Of a stretch of 64,000 bases of DNA, positions 1 to 9,451 are shown one piece after another. Source of the stretch: Marinomonas ostreistagni. Lineage in GTDB: Bacteria; Pseudomonadota; Gammaproteobacteria; Pseudomonadales; Marinomonadaceae. Each line of letters opens with the position of its first letter. The stretch's first letter is position 1. The position numbers were made by a program, and so were the translations under genes. Below the pieces are notes generated by a model. It did no database searches. It saw nothing but the letters and a program-made list of their open reading frames with translations, and was not told the DNA's origin. The stretch covers positions 55,084 through 119,083 of the forward strand of contig NZ_JAEMUH010000016.1 of NCBI RefSeq assembly GCF_016461785.1. Reading direction: 5' to 3'.

Positions 1-480
1 TTTACCCGCAAGAAAATAAGACGCTGGAGCACCGCCAGCCATCAGACCTAGCAACACCGACACCCAAAACACATTGATGCCTTCAATGTGAGCATTAGGG
101 AATTGCACCGTCACCACTGGTAATACGACAATCATCGCCTTAGGGTTGGTCAGTTGCATAATAAGACCCGAGACAAACGTCATATCATGATTGGCGTTGG
201 CCGCCTGTTGTGGACGATAGCTGGCGATCAGTAGCTTGAGAGCTAAATACGCGATATACAGGCCACCTAAACTGGCCGCGACACCTTGCATGATAGGCGT
301 CACCATCGCACCACCAATGTAGCCCACCAATAGGAACAGAGTGCACATCGCTAAGGCAACACCACCACAGAAACGTAATGTCTGCCAGCCATAGTGGCTT
401 ACCCCAGAAAACAGTGACAGCATATTGACTGGGCCAGGGGAGTACATCATCACCAGTGCAAACAGTAGAATTTCAAGCAT
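1..480 (-). CDS. LysE/RhtB-family amino acid exporter (3' end cut by window edge)
   Basis: The reading frame starts at the ATG at 480 with a good ribosome site (GGAGGG about 6 bases upstream) and runs off the left edge, so only about 160 N-terminal residues are present. The start reads MLEILLFALVMMYSPGPVNM, with the SPGP motif in the first membrane helix that is typical of the LysE/RhtB export family. Further on comes a QLTNPKAMI segment, also typical, and several strongly hydrophobic helices. Members export amino acids or homoserine lactone-like compounds through the inner membrane. The AraC-type gene directly upstream on the same strand (55-base gap) is the likely regulator or operon partner. 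The substrate cannot be told from sequence. Confidence 0.9.
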   Translation of the reverse strand, partial: MLEILLFALVMMYSPGPVNMLSLFSGVSHYGWQTLRFCGGVALAMCTLFLLVGYIGGAMVTPIMQGVAASLGGLYIAYLALKLLIASYRPQQAANANHDMTFVSGLIMQLTNPKAMIVVLPVVTVQFPNAHIEGINVFWVSVLLGLMAGGAPASYFLAGK

Positions 481-535
481 AGGATACCCTCCAACGGGCT
501 ATGTCAGATTCAAGAGATAAACGGAAAAGTGGGCG

Positions 536-1363
536 CTAAGGAATCAGAATTAACTGCTGATACTGACGCGGGGTAATGCCAAATACTGGCTTAAAGCGAC
601 GATTAAAATGGCTTAAATCGTTAAAGCCTAAGCGATTAGCGATGTCGGAAACTGGCACACCTGAACGAAGTGCTTGGCGGCCTCGGTTAATACGAATATT
701 GAGCCAGTATTGGTGTGGCGTCATACCAGTATATGCTTTGAAGAGTCGCAAAAAATGATACTTCGACATGCAGGCCACTTGGCACAAACTGTCCAAAGAC
801 ACTTCGTCTTGATAGTGATCTTGTAAATACTCTTTGGCGCGTTCCAGCCGCGACTGGCGTTTGACGTCACGGCTCAGTTCTCGCTTAGACTCGTAACGCA
901 CTAACTGCTCCGCCAGCTCAAACATCAACATGGTGTATTCACTCGACGTTGCGCCTTGGGACTCAATTAATCGCGCCAGCCGCAAAATACGATCCTGAAC
1001 TTGAGGATCGCTAAAAACCGTTTCGTTAACGCGAAAATGTTCCGCATGCCGTACATTCAACGCCTCAAAGTGCGGCACAAATAGCTCTGGGTGGACGTAA
1101 AGCATTTCATAAGTCAGCATTGCATCGCCACCTGACTCACCATCATGAGCATCGCCAGGATTCAGAGCGATCACCTGCCCAGGATTACTCTTGTTCAATT
1201 TTCCATTAGCAAAGAAATCCTGACGCCCCGACAGAGTGACCCCAAAAGAGTATTCTTCATGAGCATGATTACCGTAGGAAAAGTTCGTCATTGACGCTTT
1301 CAACAGCATCACATTGTCTAGTGCTTGGTTATTAAGAAATTGAAACTGATTCCCGTCCGACAT
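536..1363 (-). CDS. AraC-family transcriptional regulator (cupin + AraC HTH)
   Basis: A 275-residue protein. The N-terminal half carries an AraC_binding cupin (NHAHEEYSFGVTLSG, then NPGDAHDGE), and the C-terminal 100 residues a double helix-turn-helix (LCQVACMSKYHFLRLFKAYTGMTPHQY, then VSDIANRLGFNDLSHFNRRFK). I chose the ATG at 1363 because an AGGAGGGGAG ribosome site sits right before it; an in-frame upstream start would add 31 residues without similarity to the family. AraC proteins of this form often control a neighbouring LysE exporter, and the exporter gene follows 55 bases downstream. The effector is unknown. Confidence 0.9.
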   Translation of the reverse strand: MSDGNQFQFLNNQALDNVMLLKASMTNFSYGNHAHEEYSFGVTLSGRQDFFANGKLNKSNPGQVIALNPGDAHDGESGGDAMLTYEMLYVHPELFVPHFEALNVRHAEHFRVNETVFSDPQVQDRILRLARLIESQGATSSEYTMLMFELAEQLVRYESKRELSRDVKRQSRLERAKEYLQDHYQDEVSLDSLCQVACMSKYHFLRLFKAYTGMTPHQYWLNIRINRGRQALRSGVPVSDIANRLGFNDLSHFNRRFKPVFGITPRQYQQLILIP

Positions 1364-1568
1364 CTCCCCTCCTCTTTGCAAATGCCCAAGATACCGCTTC
1401 AGAGTAGCGGAAAGACCAACAAACGTATTGGATAAAATTGCGCATCTATCATCCACTAAAGAGAGAGAAAGCGTCTAAAAAACTTGTCGATTAAACAGCC
1501 ATAGCCAATACTGAAATAGAACACAGTTGCTTTTTCCGTAATTTCACTTGTTTCGGGGATTTTCAAGG

Positions 1569-4466
1569 ATGGACAAGCACACCAAAAGAATGGGCATTCC
1601 TGTTCGACTATTATTCAGTGGCACAATTATCATTAGCATGCTGATTTTGGCATCAGCATTGACGCTCTGTTCGTATTTTTACGCAAGATCGTCTCTAACT
1701 GATCAAGTAGAGATAACCGCCCACCAAACAACCCTATCTCTAGAAAAGCAAATTGAAACCGTTACCAGCACGGCAAAACAAAGCGTACAGCTGCTCGCCA
1801 TGGATGATATTACTGACATGGTATCGACGTCAGATCGCCTACAACAAATCCCTAAACTCGCCAATATGATGACATTAACTCATATTATCAGCGCTATCTA
1901 TGTGGGGTATGAGGATGGCGACTTTTTCTTACTGCGCTCACTAAAAAGCCCCCTAGCTCGTGAGCGTGTCTCTGCACCAGACAATGCGAATTACTTACTT
2001 CAGGCGATTGATAGAGACTTTTACGGCAACATACTTTCAACGACATGGGCTTTCTATGATGCATCATTTCAACCTATTGAAGGTGCTGTGACACCAAAAG
2101 AGTATGCTTATGACCCTAGAAATCGGCTCTGGTATCAAGAGGCTCAATCAAGTAACACACCAATATTAACGTCCCCATATGTGTTTTATACGACGGAAGA
2201 AATTGGCGCCACCTTTGCTCAACGTCATGAGAGCAAGAGAGCCGTAGTAGGGGTGGATGCATCCATCGATGATCTGTCCAATTTTATGTACCTACTGTCA
2301 CCCAATGAGTCTGTACAAATGGCGCTTGTTGATCAAAACCAATGGGTACTGGGACACAGCAATTTAGACATCTCACTGATTGATCATTCATTGGACAAGA
2401 CTTCAACGACCTTAAAAACCATACAGGATCTGCCAAATTCAACTTTCGCTCAGCTGTTAAAGCAACCAAATACATCTCAGGGGCTGAGTGACTTTAAGGT
2501 AGGAGGACAGGCTTGGTACGGCATGAACCTACCTGTCTTTCGTAATAATCAGCAGCAATGGAACTTTCTCTACGCTATCCCTAAGTCTGAATTATTAAAA
2601 AGCGTCAATGCTAATTTGTTTAACCAATTACTGTTGTCACTCGCAGTCATTGCTATCTTAGTGATCTTCGGATGGTTAATTGGTCGCACAATTTCAAGAC
2701 CGCTACACCAACTTTCGCAAGAAGTTAGTGCTCTGGCGTCATTTGATTTCAGCCGTAAAATTGATGTGCATTCCCCCGTTAAGGAAATCAATGTCCTATC
2801 GTCGCTGACAGATCATATGGCATTGACGATTCATAACTTTCAGTCAATCACGGATAAATTGGCACATGACCCGAACATGGAACGTATGCTGGAACAAGTT
2901 TCAGATCATCTACAAGCGATCACCGCTTCTAAAGCCGGCGCCGTCTATTTGTTCAATAAAGAAAACCAAGTCATGGAACTGGCAACGCAAACAAACTTAA
3001 ATTGTCCCGCTGCTATTTCTTGCCAAAGCTTGGAATGGGCTGAACTTGAGAGCACCTTAAAAAGCCAGCTGATAGCCGAGCAGGAGAACCTCTTTCTAAC
3101 ACCTTTAATAGACCGCGATGCATCCATTCTAGGTGCGTTAGCACTGCAGCTGCCAGAGGATGCCTTAGCGAATAAGAAAACGTTCCGCCGTTTTATGGAA
3201 GAAGTGTCAGGAGCCGCAGCCACTGCTATTTCGACCCGCCGACAGTTCGAAGCGCAACAAGCTCTTCTAGATGGCATTATTCGTTTGTTAGCCGACGCGA
3301 TTGACGCCAAGTCACCTTACACCAGTGGACATTGTGAGCGTGTTCCAGAGCTTGCTAAGTTATTAGCTGAAGCGGCAGAACAGTCTCAAGAAGGTGAATT
3401 AGCTCAATTCAAAATGAACGAATATCAACGTCGTGAGTTTCATATCGCCGCATGGCTTCATGACTGCGGAAAAATAACCAGTCCCGTTCATGTGGTAGAT
3501 AAAGCCACTAAGCTAGAAACCATATACAACCGTATTCATGAAATCCGAACTCGTTTTGAAGTGTTATGGCGAGACGCCGAGATCGATTACCTAAATGGTT
3601 GTCTAGACGGCAAAAGTGAAGCAACTCTTCGTCAGCAAAAATACGCTCGCCAAGAGCAACTCAAAGCAGACTTTGCCTTCATTGCGCAAACGAATATCGG
3701 TGGTGAATTTATGGAGGCTCGTGATATTGAACGGCTTCATAGTATCGCCAAACAAGAATGGGTGAGACACTTCAGCAATCGCATTGGCCTCTCTCAGGAA
3801 GAGAAGCAAAACCTTCCACACTATCCAGAAACACTGCCAAGGCGAGAAACTCTACTGGCCAATAAGCCAGAGCATGTTGAAAGCTGGGGCGAACGACGCC
3901 CCCCAGTGGAATTCGATCACCCAGAAAATATTTGGGGGTTTGATATGCAGCTGCCTGCTCAAGCCTATAACAAAGGGGAGATTTACAACCTCAGTGTGAA
4001 GCGAGGGACGCTAACGCAAGAGGAGCGCTTCATCATCAAAGATCACATGGTACAAACAATAAAAATGCTCTCATCCCTCCCGTTCCCAGAAGAGCTGAAA
4101 AACGTACCCAATATTGCCGGTAATCATCATGAACAGTTAGATGGTACAGGATACCCTAGAGGCCTTAAGCGAGAGCAATTATCGGTGCAAGATCGTATCT
4201 TAGCCATTGCCGATGTTTTTGAAGCACTGACTGCTGCGGACCGTCCTTATAAAGTCGCTAAAACCCTGTCTGAGTCGCTAAAAATACTGGCATTTATGGT
4301 CAAGGATGAACACTTAGACGGCACTCTATTTAAGTTATTTGTCGAATCAAAAGCATACTTGAGCTATGCCGAAAAACATCTGAAACCGGAGCAAATAGAT
4401 CCTATTAATACCCACAAGCTCTACGAAATCGCGGGACTTAATCGCTCTGAAGCTTTCGCAACCTAG
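1569..4466 (+). CDS. Cache-HAMP-GAF-HD-GYP membrane protein (putative c-di-GMP phosphodiesterase)
   Basis: About 965 residues. Two membrane helices (about 12-36 and 352-372) bracket a periplasmic dCache-like sensor region. A HAMP segment (about 373-425), a GAF-like domain (about 445-570) and a C-terminal HD-GYP domain follow. Catalytic signatures are present: SGHCERVP, HDCGK near residue 631, and HHEQLDGTGYP near 852, followed by DRILAIADVFEALTAADRPYK. The HD and GYP parts are separated by an unusually long insert of roughly 200 residues. The family hydrolyses c-di-GMP to pGpG or GMP; a second nucleotide substrate is possible. I chose ATG 1569 (GGGGA 9 bases upstream) over a TTG 21 bases earlier. 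Its stop overlaps that of the convergent DUF2252 gene. Confidence 0.88.
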   Translation: MDKHTKRMGIPVRLLFSGTIIISMLILASALTLCSYFYARSSLTDQVEITAHQTTLSLEKQIETVTSTAKQSVQLLAMDDITDMVSTSDRLQQIPKLANMMTLTHIISAIYVGYEDGDFFLLRSLKSPLARERVSAPDNANYLLQAIDRDFYGNILSTTWAFYDASFQPIEGAVTPKEYAYDPRNRLWYQEAQSSNTPILTSPYVFYTTEEIGATFAQRHESKRAVVGVDASIDDLSNFMYLLSPNESVQMALVDQNQWVLGHSNLDISLIDHSLDKTSTTLKTIQDLPNSTFAQLLKQPNTSQGLSDFKVGGQAWYGMNLPVFRNNQQQWNFLYAIPKSELLKSVNANLFNQLLLSLAVIAILVIFGWLIGRTISRPLHQLSQEVSALASFDFSRKIDVHSPVKEINVLSSLTDHMALTIHNFQSITDKLAHDPNMERMLEQVSDHLQAITASKAGAVYLFNKENQVMELATQTNLNCPAAISCQSLEWAELESTLKSQLIAEQENLFLTPLIDRDASILGALALQLPEDALANKKTFRRFMEEVSGAAATAISTRRQFEAQQALLDGIIRLLADAIDAKSPYTSGHCERVPELAKLLAEAAEQSQEGELAQFKMNEYQRREFHIAAWLHDCGKITSPVHVVDKATKLETIYNRIHEIRTRFEVLWRDAEIDYLNGCLDGKSEATLRQQKYARQEQLKADFAFIAQTNIGGEFMEARDIERLHSIAKQEWVRHFSNRIGLSQEEKQNLPHYPETLPRRETLLANKPEHVESWGERRPPVEFDHPENIWGFDMQLPAQAYNKGEIYNLSVKRGTLTQEERFIIKDHMVQTIKMLSSLPFPEELKNVPNIAGNHHEQLDGTGYPRGLKREQLSVQDRILAIADVFEALTAADRPYKVAKTLSESLKILAFMVKDEHLDGTLFKLFVESKAYLSYAEKHLKPEQIDPINTHKLYEIAGLNRSEAFAT

Positions 4467-5794
4467 GATTCCAGTAAAGGAGACGCTTCTACCGCTGACA
4501 ACCAGCACCAGTCTTCAATGACTTGTTGTGCGTAATCAAGCTGGAGCTGTTCAAGTTCAGCCCAAGTGGTGTCAGACATTGCTGCGACGGCCTGCTCGAA
4601 ACGTTGTGAACGTCGATCATAGCGGCCATGAGCAAGCGCTAAGGCAGCGCCACATGCCGTAGCGTATTCACGTAGTCCACCGTTGATGGCGCGTTTGCCG
4701 CAGGCAATATTGTCGGGATCGATGCCGACACGGGCATGATGACGAGAACGCACCAGCCAATGCGCTTTGCGCCATAGCACATCATCAAGGACTAAGTCTG
4801 GGTTACGCTGCATACGGCGCTGGCAATTCACTGTTAAGTGGGCAGGAGACAGTAAGTTCGTCAGACTCAAATCTTGATATTCAAACAAGGGGGCCGCCGC
4901 CCGTTGTTTCTTAACTTCAACAATATGACACAATCCGAGATCATCAGATGTCACATCTTCTGGGCCTACCAGTAGGTAATAACGCTTCATGTTGACCGAA
5001 CCCGTTCCGGCCCCGACACGCTCCACAATATGATGAATCGTGTCGTCCACATAAGGTGAAAAGACCTGCTCTATCAATCGATAGGTGGAACCGTCTTCAA
5101 TGATTTTAAACTTCTCAGGTATCTCTCGAAAACGCAGTGGACGCTGCTCAAGATCGACTGCTTTTGCCAAGGAGCTTTTACTGAGAAAGTCCTCACCACC
5201 GACTTGGCGACGGCGTGCTTTTTGCTCTAGCTTATAAAGCAGATGTTCCTCTGGAAAGTCCTGCAGTACATGACGATAGTCTATATCTTTGTCGAGCAGT
5301 TGTTGGCAGGTATCACGGTAGCTTTGCCAAAATGCGGTTAGCGCTAGACGCGCTTCACTGGCTTCCACTACTTTGTTTTTGCTCAGCGGTTCAAGAGGTT
5401 GATAACGACCTTCAACAATGCCTTGGCAATGATCTGTGCAGAGTAATAGACTCGCTCCAAAGCGCAGTAAATCCCAACCCGCATACCCAACGCAGGCATC
5501 GTCAAAATCATTCGGGGCAAAGATCACGTCTTCCCCATGAGAGCCTTCTTCGCTAAAAAAACCAAAATTTGAGACATGGCAGTCGCCCATGACCATTGTC
5601 AGCGGCCATGACTCGATTTCATCAGGCAATCGAAACGTCATATTAGCCAAGTCTTGATAAAACACAGAAGAGGCGCCACGCAGCATCACAAAGGGGCTAA
5701 TTGTCATCTTGCGATGCTTTTTCAAGCCACTGCCCGGAGCTGCGCCATCTACTCTTGTCATCACTTCCATTAGCTCTTGCTGACGCTCCAACAC
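4463..5794 (-). CDS. DUF2252 family protein
   Basis: A 443-residue protein with the DUF2252 hallmarks: MLRGASSVFYQDLA, then GDCHVSNFG (D71, H73, N76) and NDFDDACVGYAGWDLLR (D96, D98, D99), and late PDNIACGKRAINGGLREYA. The conserved Asp/His/Asn residues recall the catalytic loop of kinase-like phosphotransferases, but no biochemical function is established for the family that I know of. A GTG start at 5794 is preferred because AGAGGTG lies just upstream; the next ATG (5770) has no such site. The gene converges on the HD-GYP gene and the two stop codons overlap on a CTAG palindrome, leaving no room for a terminator. Confidence 0.85.
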   Translation of the reverse strand: MLERQQELMEVMTRVDGAAPGSGLKKHRKMTISPFVMLRGASSVFYQDLANMTFRLPDEIESWPLTMVMGDCHVSNFGFFSEEGSHGEDVIFAPNDFDDACVGYAGWDLLRFGASLLLCTDHCQGIVEGRYQPLEPLSKNKVVEASEARLALTAFWQSYRDTCQQLLDKDIDYRHVLQDFPEEHLLYKLEQKARRRQVGGEDFLSKSSLAKAVDLEQRPLRFREIPEKFKIIEDGSTYRLIEQVFSPYVDDTIHHIVERVGAGTGSVNMKRYYLLVGPEDVTSDDLGLCHIVEVKKQRAAAPLFEYQDLSLTNLLSPAHLTVNCQRRMQRNPDLVLDDVLWRKAHWLVRSRHHARVGIDPDNIACGKRAINGGLREYATACGAALALAHGRYDRRSQRFEQAVAAMSDTTWAELEQLQLDYAQQVIEDWCWLSAVEASPLLES

Positions 5795-5897
5795 TTATCA
5801 CCTCTTCGTCTCGACGTTAACCGTATGCGTCATAATAAAAGCATTTCTCATCTAGGTCTAAAACCATCGCATAAAAGTGATCATCTTTTTAAAACTT

Positions 5898-5918
5898 AAA
5901 TGTTATGTTATAACATTT
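5898..5918. promoter_or_regulatory. Zur box upstream of the COG0523 GTPase gene
   Basis: A 21-base inverted repeat with 9-base arms AAATGTTAT and ATAACATTT around GTT, 17 bases before the GTPase start. It matches the gammaproteobacterial Zur operator consensus (AATGTTATA...TATAACATT), so the downstream pair should be derepressed when zinc is scarce. Seen directly; binding is inferred. Confidence 0.88.
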
Positions 5919-5935
5919 AATAGAGAGAGGAGAGC

Positions 5936-7159
5936 ATGATGCCAGCAATCAACGATTCTAAAAAATTACCCGTCACCGTCCTGTCAGGGTTTCTCGGTGC
6001 AGGTAAAACCACCCTATTGAGTCACCTACTTAATAACCGCGATGGCTTGCGCATCGCTGTCATCGTTAATGACATGAGTGAAATCAACATTGATGCCGCT
6101 TTTGTTGAACAAGAAGTGTCTTTAAATCGCGGCGAAGAGAAGCTGGTTGAGATGAGCAACGGTTGCATCTGCTGCACGCTGCGCGAAGACTTACTCATCG
6201 AGGTTCGCGCGCTTGCCGAGGCAGATAAATTTGATTACCTGGTGATTGAGTCCACGGGGATTTCTGAACCATTGCCCGTGGCAGAAACCTTTACCTTTGC
6301 CGATGAAGATGGCATCAGCCTTTCTGACATCGCCACCTTAGATACCATGGTCACGGTAGTAGACGCTGTGAATTTCCTAAAAGATTACAACACCGCCAAA
6401 AGCATCAAAGAGGCAGGGGAATCATTAGGCGAAGACGACGAGCGCAACGTTGCTGATTTACTAGTGGATCAAGTGGAGTTTGCCGATCTACTGCTGATCA
6501 GCAAGATTGACCTAGTCACCGAAGCAGAGCTTAACGAGCTAAAAGCCATCCTGCGTAGTTTAAACAGCATGGCCGAAATCATTCCCATAGAGCGGGGCCA
6601 AGTCCCTAACGAGAAACTGCTTGGCACAGGATTATTCGACTTCGAGAAAGCCCAACAAGCCCCAGGTTGGCTAGCTGAAATGCGTGGCGAGCACACGCCA
6701 GAAACGGAAGAGTACGGCATTGCCAGCTTCAGTTTTGTGGCGCGTAAGCCTTTTCATCCGCAACGCTTCTATGACGTACTGCACAGCACCGAGCAATACG
6801 GCAAACTAATTCGCTCTAAAGGCTACTTTTGGTTAGCCTCACGACCTCAATTTGCGGGGCAATGGAGCCAAGCAGGCGGCATTGCGCAATACGGTTTTGC
6901 AGGCATGTTCTGGCGCGCGGTACCTAAACAGCATTGGCCAACAGACGAAGCCTCTTTGGCGACCATTATGGAAAACTGGCACGAACCCTTTGGGGATATG
7001 CGCCAAGAACTGGTGTTTATTGGCCAAAACCTTGATCAAGCCGCCATGACTCAGGCGCTAGACGCTGCACTCCTAACGGATGAGGAACTGGTTCTTGGCA
7101 AAGACGCATGGGAAGCTATGACTGACCCCTTCCCTGCTTGGCAGGAGTCCGCAGCATGA
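5936..7159 (+). CDS. COG0523 (CobW/G3E) GTPase, zinc-starvation type
   Basis: A 407-residue G3E P-loop GTPase. Walker A is GFLGAGKT (18-25). The metal-binding C-x-C-C motif lies at C77, C79 and C80 (NGCICCTLR). Downstream come ESTG, the base-recognition SKIDLV, and a CobW C-terminal domain with FHPQRFYDVL. COG0523 proteins act as metallochaperones; those behind a Zur box are thought to deliver zinc to essential enzymes when zinc is low (ZigA/YeiR/ZagA types). The perfect-arm Zur box just upstream supports zinc rather than cobalt or nitrile hydratase iron. Two ATGs are adjacent (5936, 5939) behind GAGAGAGGAGAG. The stop overlaps the start of the DUF1826 gene (ATGA), so the two are one operon. 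Confidence 0.93.
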   Translation: MMPAINDSKKLPVTVLSGFLGAGKTTLLSHLLNNRDGLRIAVIVNDMSEINIDAAFVEQEVSLNRGEEKLVEMSNGCICCTLREDLLIEVRALAEADKFDYLVIESTGISEPLPVAETFTFADEDGISLSDIATLDTMVTVVDAVNFLKDYNTAKSIKEAGESLGEDDERNVADLLVDQVEFADLLLISKIDLVTEAELNELKAILRSLNSMAEIIPIERGQVPNEKLLGTGLFDFEKAQQAPGWLAEMRGEHTPETEEYGIASFSFVARKPFHPQRFYDVLHSTEQYGKLIRSKGYFWLASRPQFAGQWSQAGGIAQYGFAGMFWRAVPKQHWPTDEASLATIMENWHEPFGDMRQELVFIGQNLDQAAMTQALDAALLTDEELVLGKDAWEAMTDPFPAWQESAA

Positions 7160-7818
7160 GTGTGATCGAAGAAATGTTTGGCGCTCTGCCCTCTCCAAGC
7201 GTTGCATTTTCAGAAGAATTATCAGGGCTTGCGGGCATCTATCAGGACGATGTGAACTTGATGGTATGGCAACGCAATTTGGACACAGAAACTGAACAAT
7301 CGGTGGCGGCTGTGCTGCAAACGGACCGTCCCATTTCCTTGAATCAAATCGTCACCCCAGAGAACGTCAGTCAATCCCTTGAGCGCGGCTTGCCCCAAGT
7401 CGAAGGTCGTGACGCTTTGATTCGCGATATTGCTTTATTGGTTGATGCTTACTGTTGTTTGTTTGACCTAGAGACAGCGGGCTTACGTTTAACACAAGTG
7501 GATCGCGCCATGTGCCCCCGCTTTCATGTGGATCAAGTGCCTTGCCGTTTGATCACCACTTTTGCAGGCCCCGCTACCCAATGGTTAGAGGAAAGCAGCT
7601 TAAACCGCTCAAAGCTTGGCCGTGGTAGCAATGGTCAACCGGACAGTTCCTCTGGCTTAATCCAAGCCAACGCCAATATCCAGCAAATCATGGTCGGTGA
7701 TGTGGCGCTGTTAAAAGGCGAGCGCTGGGAAGGCAATGAAGGCCGCGGCATTGTGCATCGCTCCCCTAGTGTCGAACAAGGCCAGCAGCGTTTGCTATTG
7801 ACCTTGGATATGGCCTAG
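7156..7818 (+). CDS. DUF1826 family protein
   Basis: A 220-residue protein translated from the ATG at 7156, overlapping the GTPase stop by 4 bases. It belongs to DUF1826, a family commonly found beside Zur-regulated COG0523 genes. The C-terminal half reads FHVDQVPCRLITTFAGPATQW and later GRGIVHRSPS...QQRLLLTLD. The order H124-x-D126, H201 and R212, with a GDVALLKGE strand between, looks like the metal and 2-oxoglutarate site of a double-stranded beta-helix oxygenase. That reading is my inference; the family has no proven activity known to me. It is co-regulated with zinc starvation through the upstream Zur box. Confidence 0.85.
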   Translation: MSVIEEMFGALPSPSVAFSEELSGLAGIYQDDVNLMVWQRNLDTETEQSVAAVLQTDRPISLNQIVTPENVSQSLERGLPQVEGRDALIRDIALLVDAYCCLFDLETAGLRLTQVDRAMCPRFHVDQVPCRLITTFAGPATQWLEESSLNRSKLGRGSNGQPDSSSGLIQANANIQQIMVGDVALLKGERWEGNEGRGIVHRSPSVEQGQQRLLLTLDMA

Positions 7819-7839
7819 TACTTGCTCGATTTAAGAGGT

Positions 7840-8307
7840 CTAAGATCGGGCCTCTTGAATCGGCAGCGGCGCATCGGTTTTGACCGCTCGAATGGCAAAA
7901 TTGCTGTGGATATCTTTCACAAACGGCAAGGTCTGAATGGTCCTTAAAATCGCCTCGTACTCCTTCAAATTATGCACCACCACTTCTAAGCGGTAATCAG
8001 ACTGCCCCGATACCACAAAACAGCTGAGCACATTGGGCATAGCAATAATGGACTCTTCAAACTGCAAGCTGGTTTGGTCTTTGTGATTTTCAAGGGAGAC
8101 ATCAACAAAGACCGTCATGCCCAGCCCGACTTTTTCCCGATCTAGGGTGGCACGGTATCCGGTAATGACCGACTCTGCTTCCAATTTCTTAACCCGTCTT
8201 AAACAGGGCGAGGGCGACAAATGAATGCGTTCCGACAAATCCACATTCGTTAAGCGTCCGTCGTCTTGTAGCTGGCGCAAGATCGCAAAATCCACTTTAT
8301 CCATCAT
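7840..8307 (-). CDS. Lrp/AsnC-family transcriptional regulator
   Basis: A 155-residue regulator with an N-terminal winged HTH (DFAILRQLQDDGRLTNVDLSERIHLSPSPCLRRVKKLE) and a C-terminal RAM/Lrp effector domain (SCFVVSGQSDYRLEVVV...LPFVKDI). Two adjacent ATGs (8307, 8304) are possible starts; a longer frame adds 13 residues outside the family. It is divergent from an EamA exporter and aminotransferase pair, which it most likely controls in response to an amino acid. The 174-base gap between them holds the promoters of both. Confidence 0.92.
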   Translation of the reverse strand: MMDKVDFAILRQLQDDGRLTNVDLSERIHLSPSPCLRRVKKLEAESVITGYRATLDREKVGLGMTVFVDVSLENHKDQTSLQFEESIIAMPNVLSCFVVSGQSDYRLEVVVHNLKEYEAILRTIQTLPFVKDIHSNFAIRAVKTDAPLPIQEARS

Positions 8308-8481
8308 ATTGGCATACTCAAAAACTATTTGATTAAAAATTAGCACAATGCGTCTTTTGAGTCTGTAAAACCTATCAACATAGCAAGGACATGCTTTGCC
8401 TATTTGCTAAATAATGAAGTCATTAAAGCGCGCTTTGATTCCTGAGCGCCCTCTCATCAATATGGATTGAGGTCACACTTA

Positions 8482-9438
8482 ATGGCGAATGTTAGCTCTC
8501 CAACGATCCCCAACTCGGCACCTGCCTATCGTCTCACAGCGCAAGGTCGAGCTTTCAAGCTTGGTGTTCTGTCGGCTTTGGCGACGGTGTTTATTTGGAG
8601 CTGTTTCCTGCTGTCCATGCGCGCTGGTGCTGTTTCTGCCCTAACCACCTTTGATTTGGCCCTAATGCGTTTTGTGTTACCTGGGTTGGTATTACTGCCC
8701 TGGGTCATGCGTGATTGGCGTTTATTGATGTCGACCTCCCCATGGGTGCTATTGGGCGTTTGTATTGGCGCAGGCGTGCCGTTCTTTTACCTCAGTAGTT
8801 TAGGCGCCAACTACGCCCCAGCCGCACATTCAGGATTATTGATCCCCGGTACTTTTCCGTTATTTGTCACGACTATCGCCGTGTTGGTTTTCAAAGAACC
8901 GATTTCATCACAACGTTTAGTCGGTCTGCTGTGCATTGGTCTAGGTGTTTTAAGTCTCGTCTTGATGTCGATGCTGCAAGGTAGTGGGGAGCTTTGGAAA
9001 GGGGATCTAATCTTTCTACTGGCCGCCTTTTTCTGGGCGGTGTACACCATCTGTTTGCGTTTAGCAGGCCTGCCTCCGTTAGCGATTACCGGACTTTTGT
9101 GTCTTGTTTCGAGTGTTATTCTCGGATTGGTGTATACCTCTGGGCAGGTCTCCTCAGGGATACCTGACACACCACTGCTGACAGTCATGACCCAGTTTAT
9201 TGTGCAAGCGGTGCTCGTCGGTATCGTGGCAGGCTTTACCTATGGTTTCGCCATTAACTTGATTGGCGCTGAGTTGAGTGCTGCCATCGGTTCCCTGACG
9301 CCAGTGTTGGTGTCTTTGTTCGCTATTCCTTTACTGAATGAATCACTTTCAATGGCTTCTGGCTTAGGACTGACATTGGTCTGTAGCGGTGTTGTGCTAG
9401 CCAGTGGTTTGTCTCTGCGATCCATTTTTTCCCGTTAA
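8482..9438 (+). CDS. EamA-family (DMT) transporter
   Basis: A 318-residue inner-membrane protein with about ten hydrophobic helices arranged as two EamA repeats; repeat features include FIWSCFLLSMRAG, PAAHSGLLIPGTFPLF and AELSAAIGSLTPVLVSLFAIPLLNE. EamA proteins usually export amino acids or other metabolites, or import drugs and nucleotide sugars. The ATG at 8482 has GAGGT 8 bases upstream and is preferred to a TTG 15 bases earlier. It is followed after 13 bases by an aminotransferase gene and divergent from an Lrp regulator, which points to amino acid export or balance. Confidence 0.9.
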   Translation: MANVSSPTIPNSAPAYRLTAQGRAFKLGVLSALATVFIWSCFLLSMRAGAVSALTTFDLALMRFVLPGLVLLPWVMRDWRLLMSTSPWVLLGVCIGAGVPFFYLSSLGANYAPAAHSGLLIPGTFPLFVTTIAVLVFKEPISSQRLVGLLCIGLGVLSLVLMSMLQGSGELWKGDLIFLLAAFFWAVYTICLRLAGLPPLAITGLLCLVSSVILGLVYTSGQVSSGIPDTPLLTVMTQFIVQAVLVGIVAGFTYGFAINLIGAELSAAIGSLTPVLVSLFAIPLLNESLSMASGLGLTLVCSGVVLASGLSLRSIFSR

Positions 9439-9451
9439 GAGGTGCCCTCGT

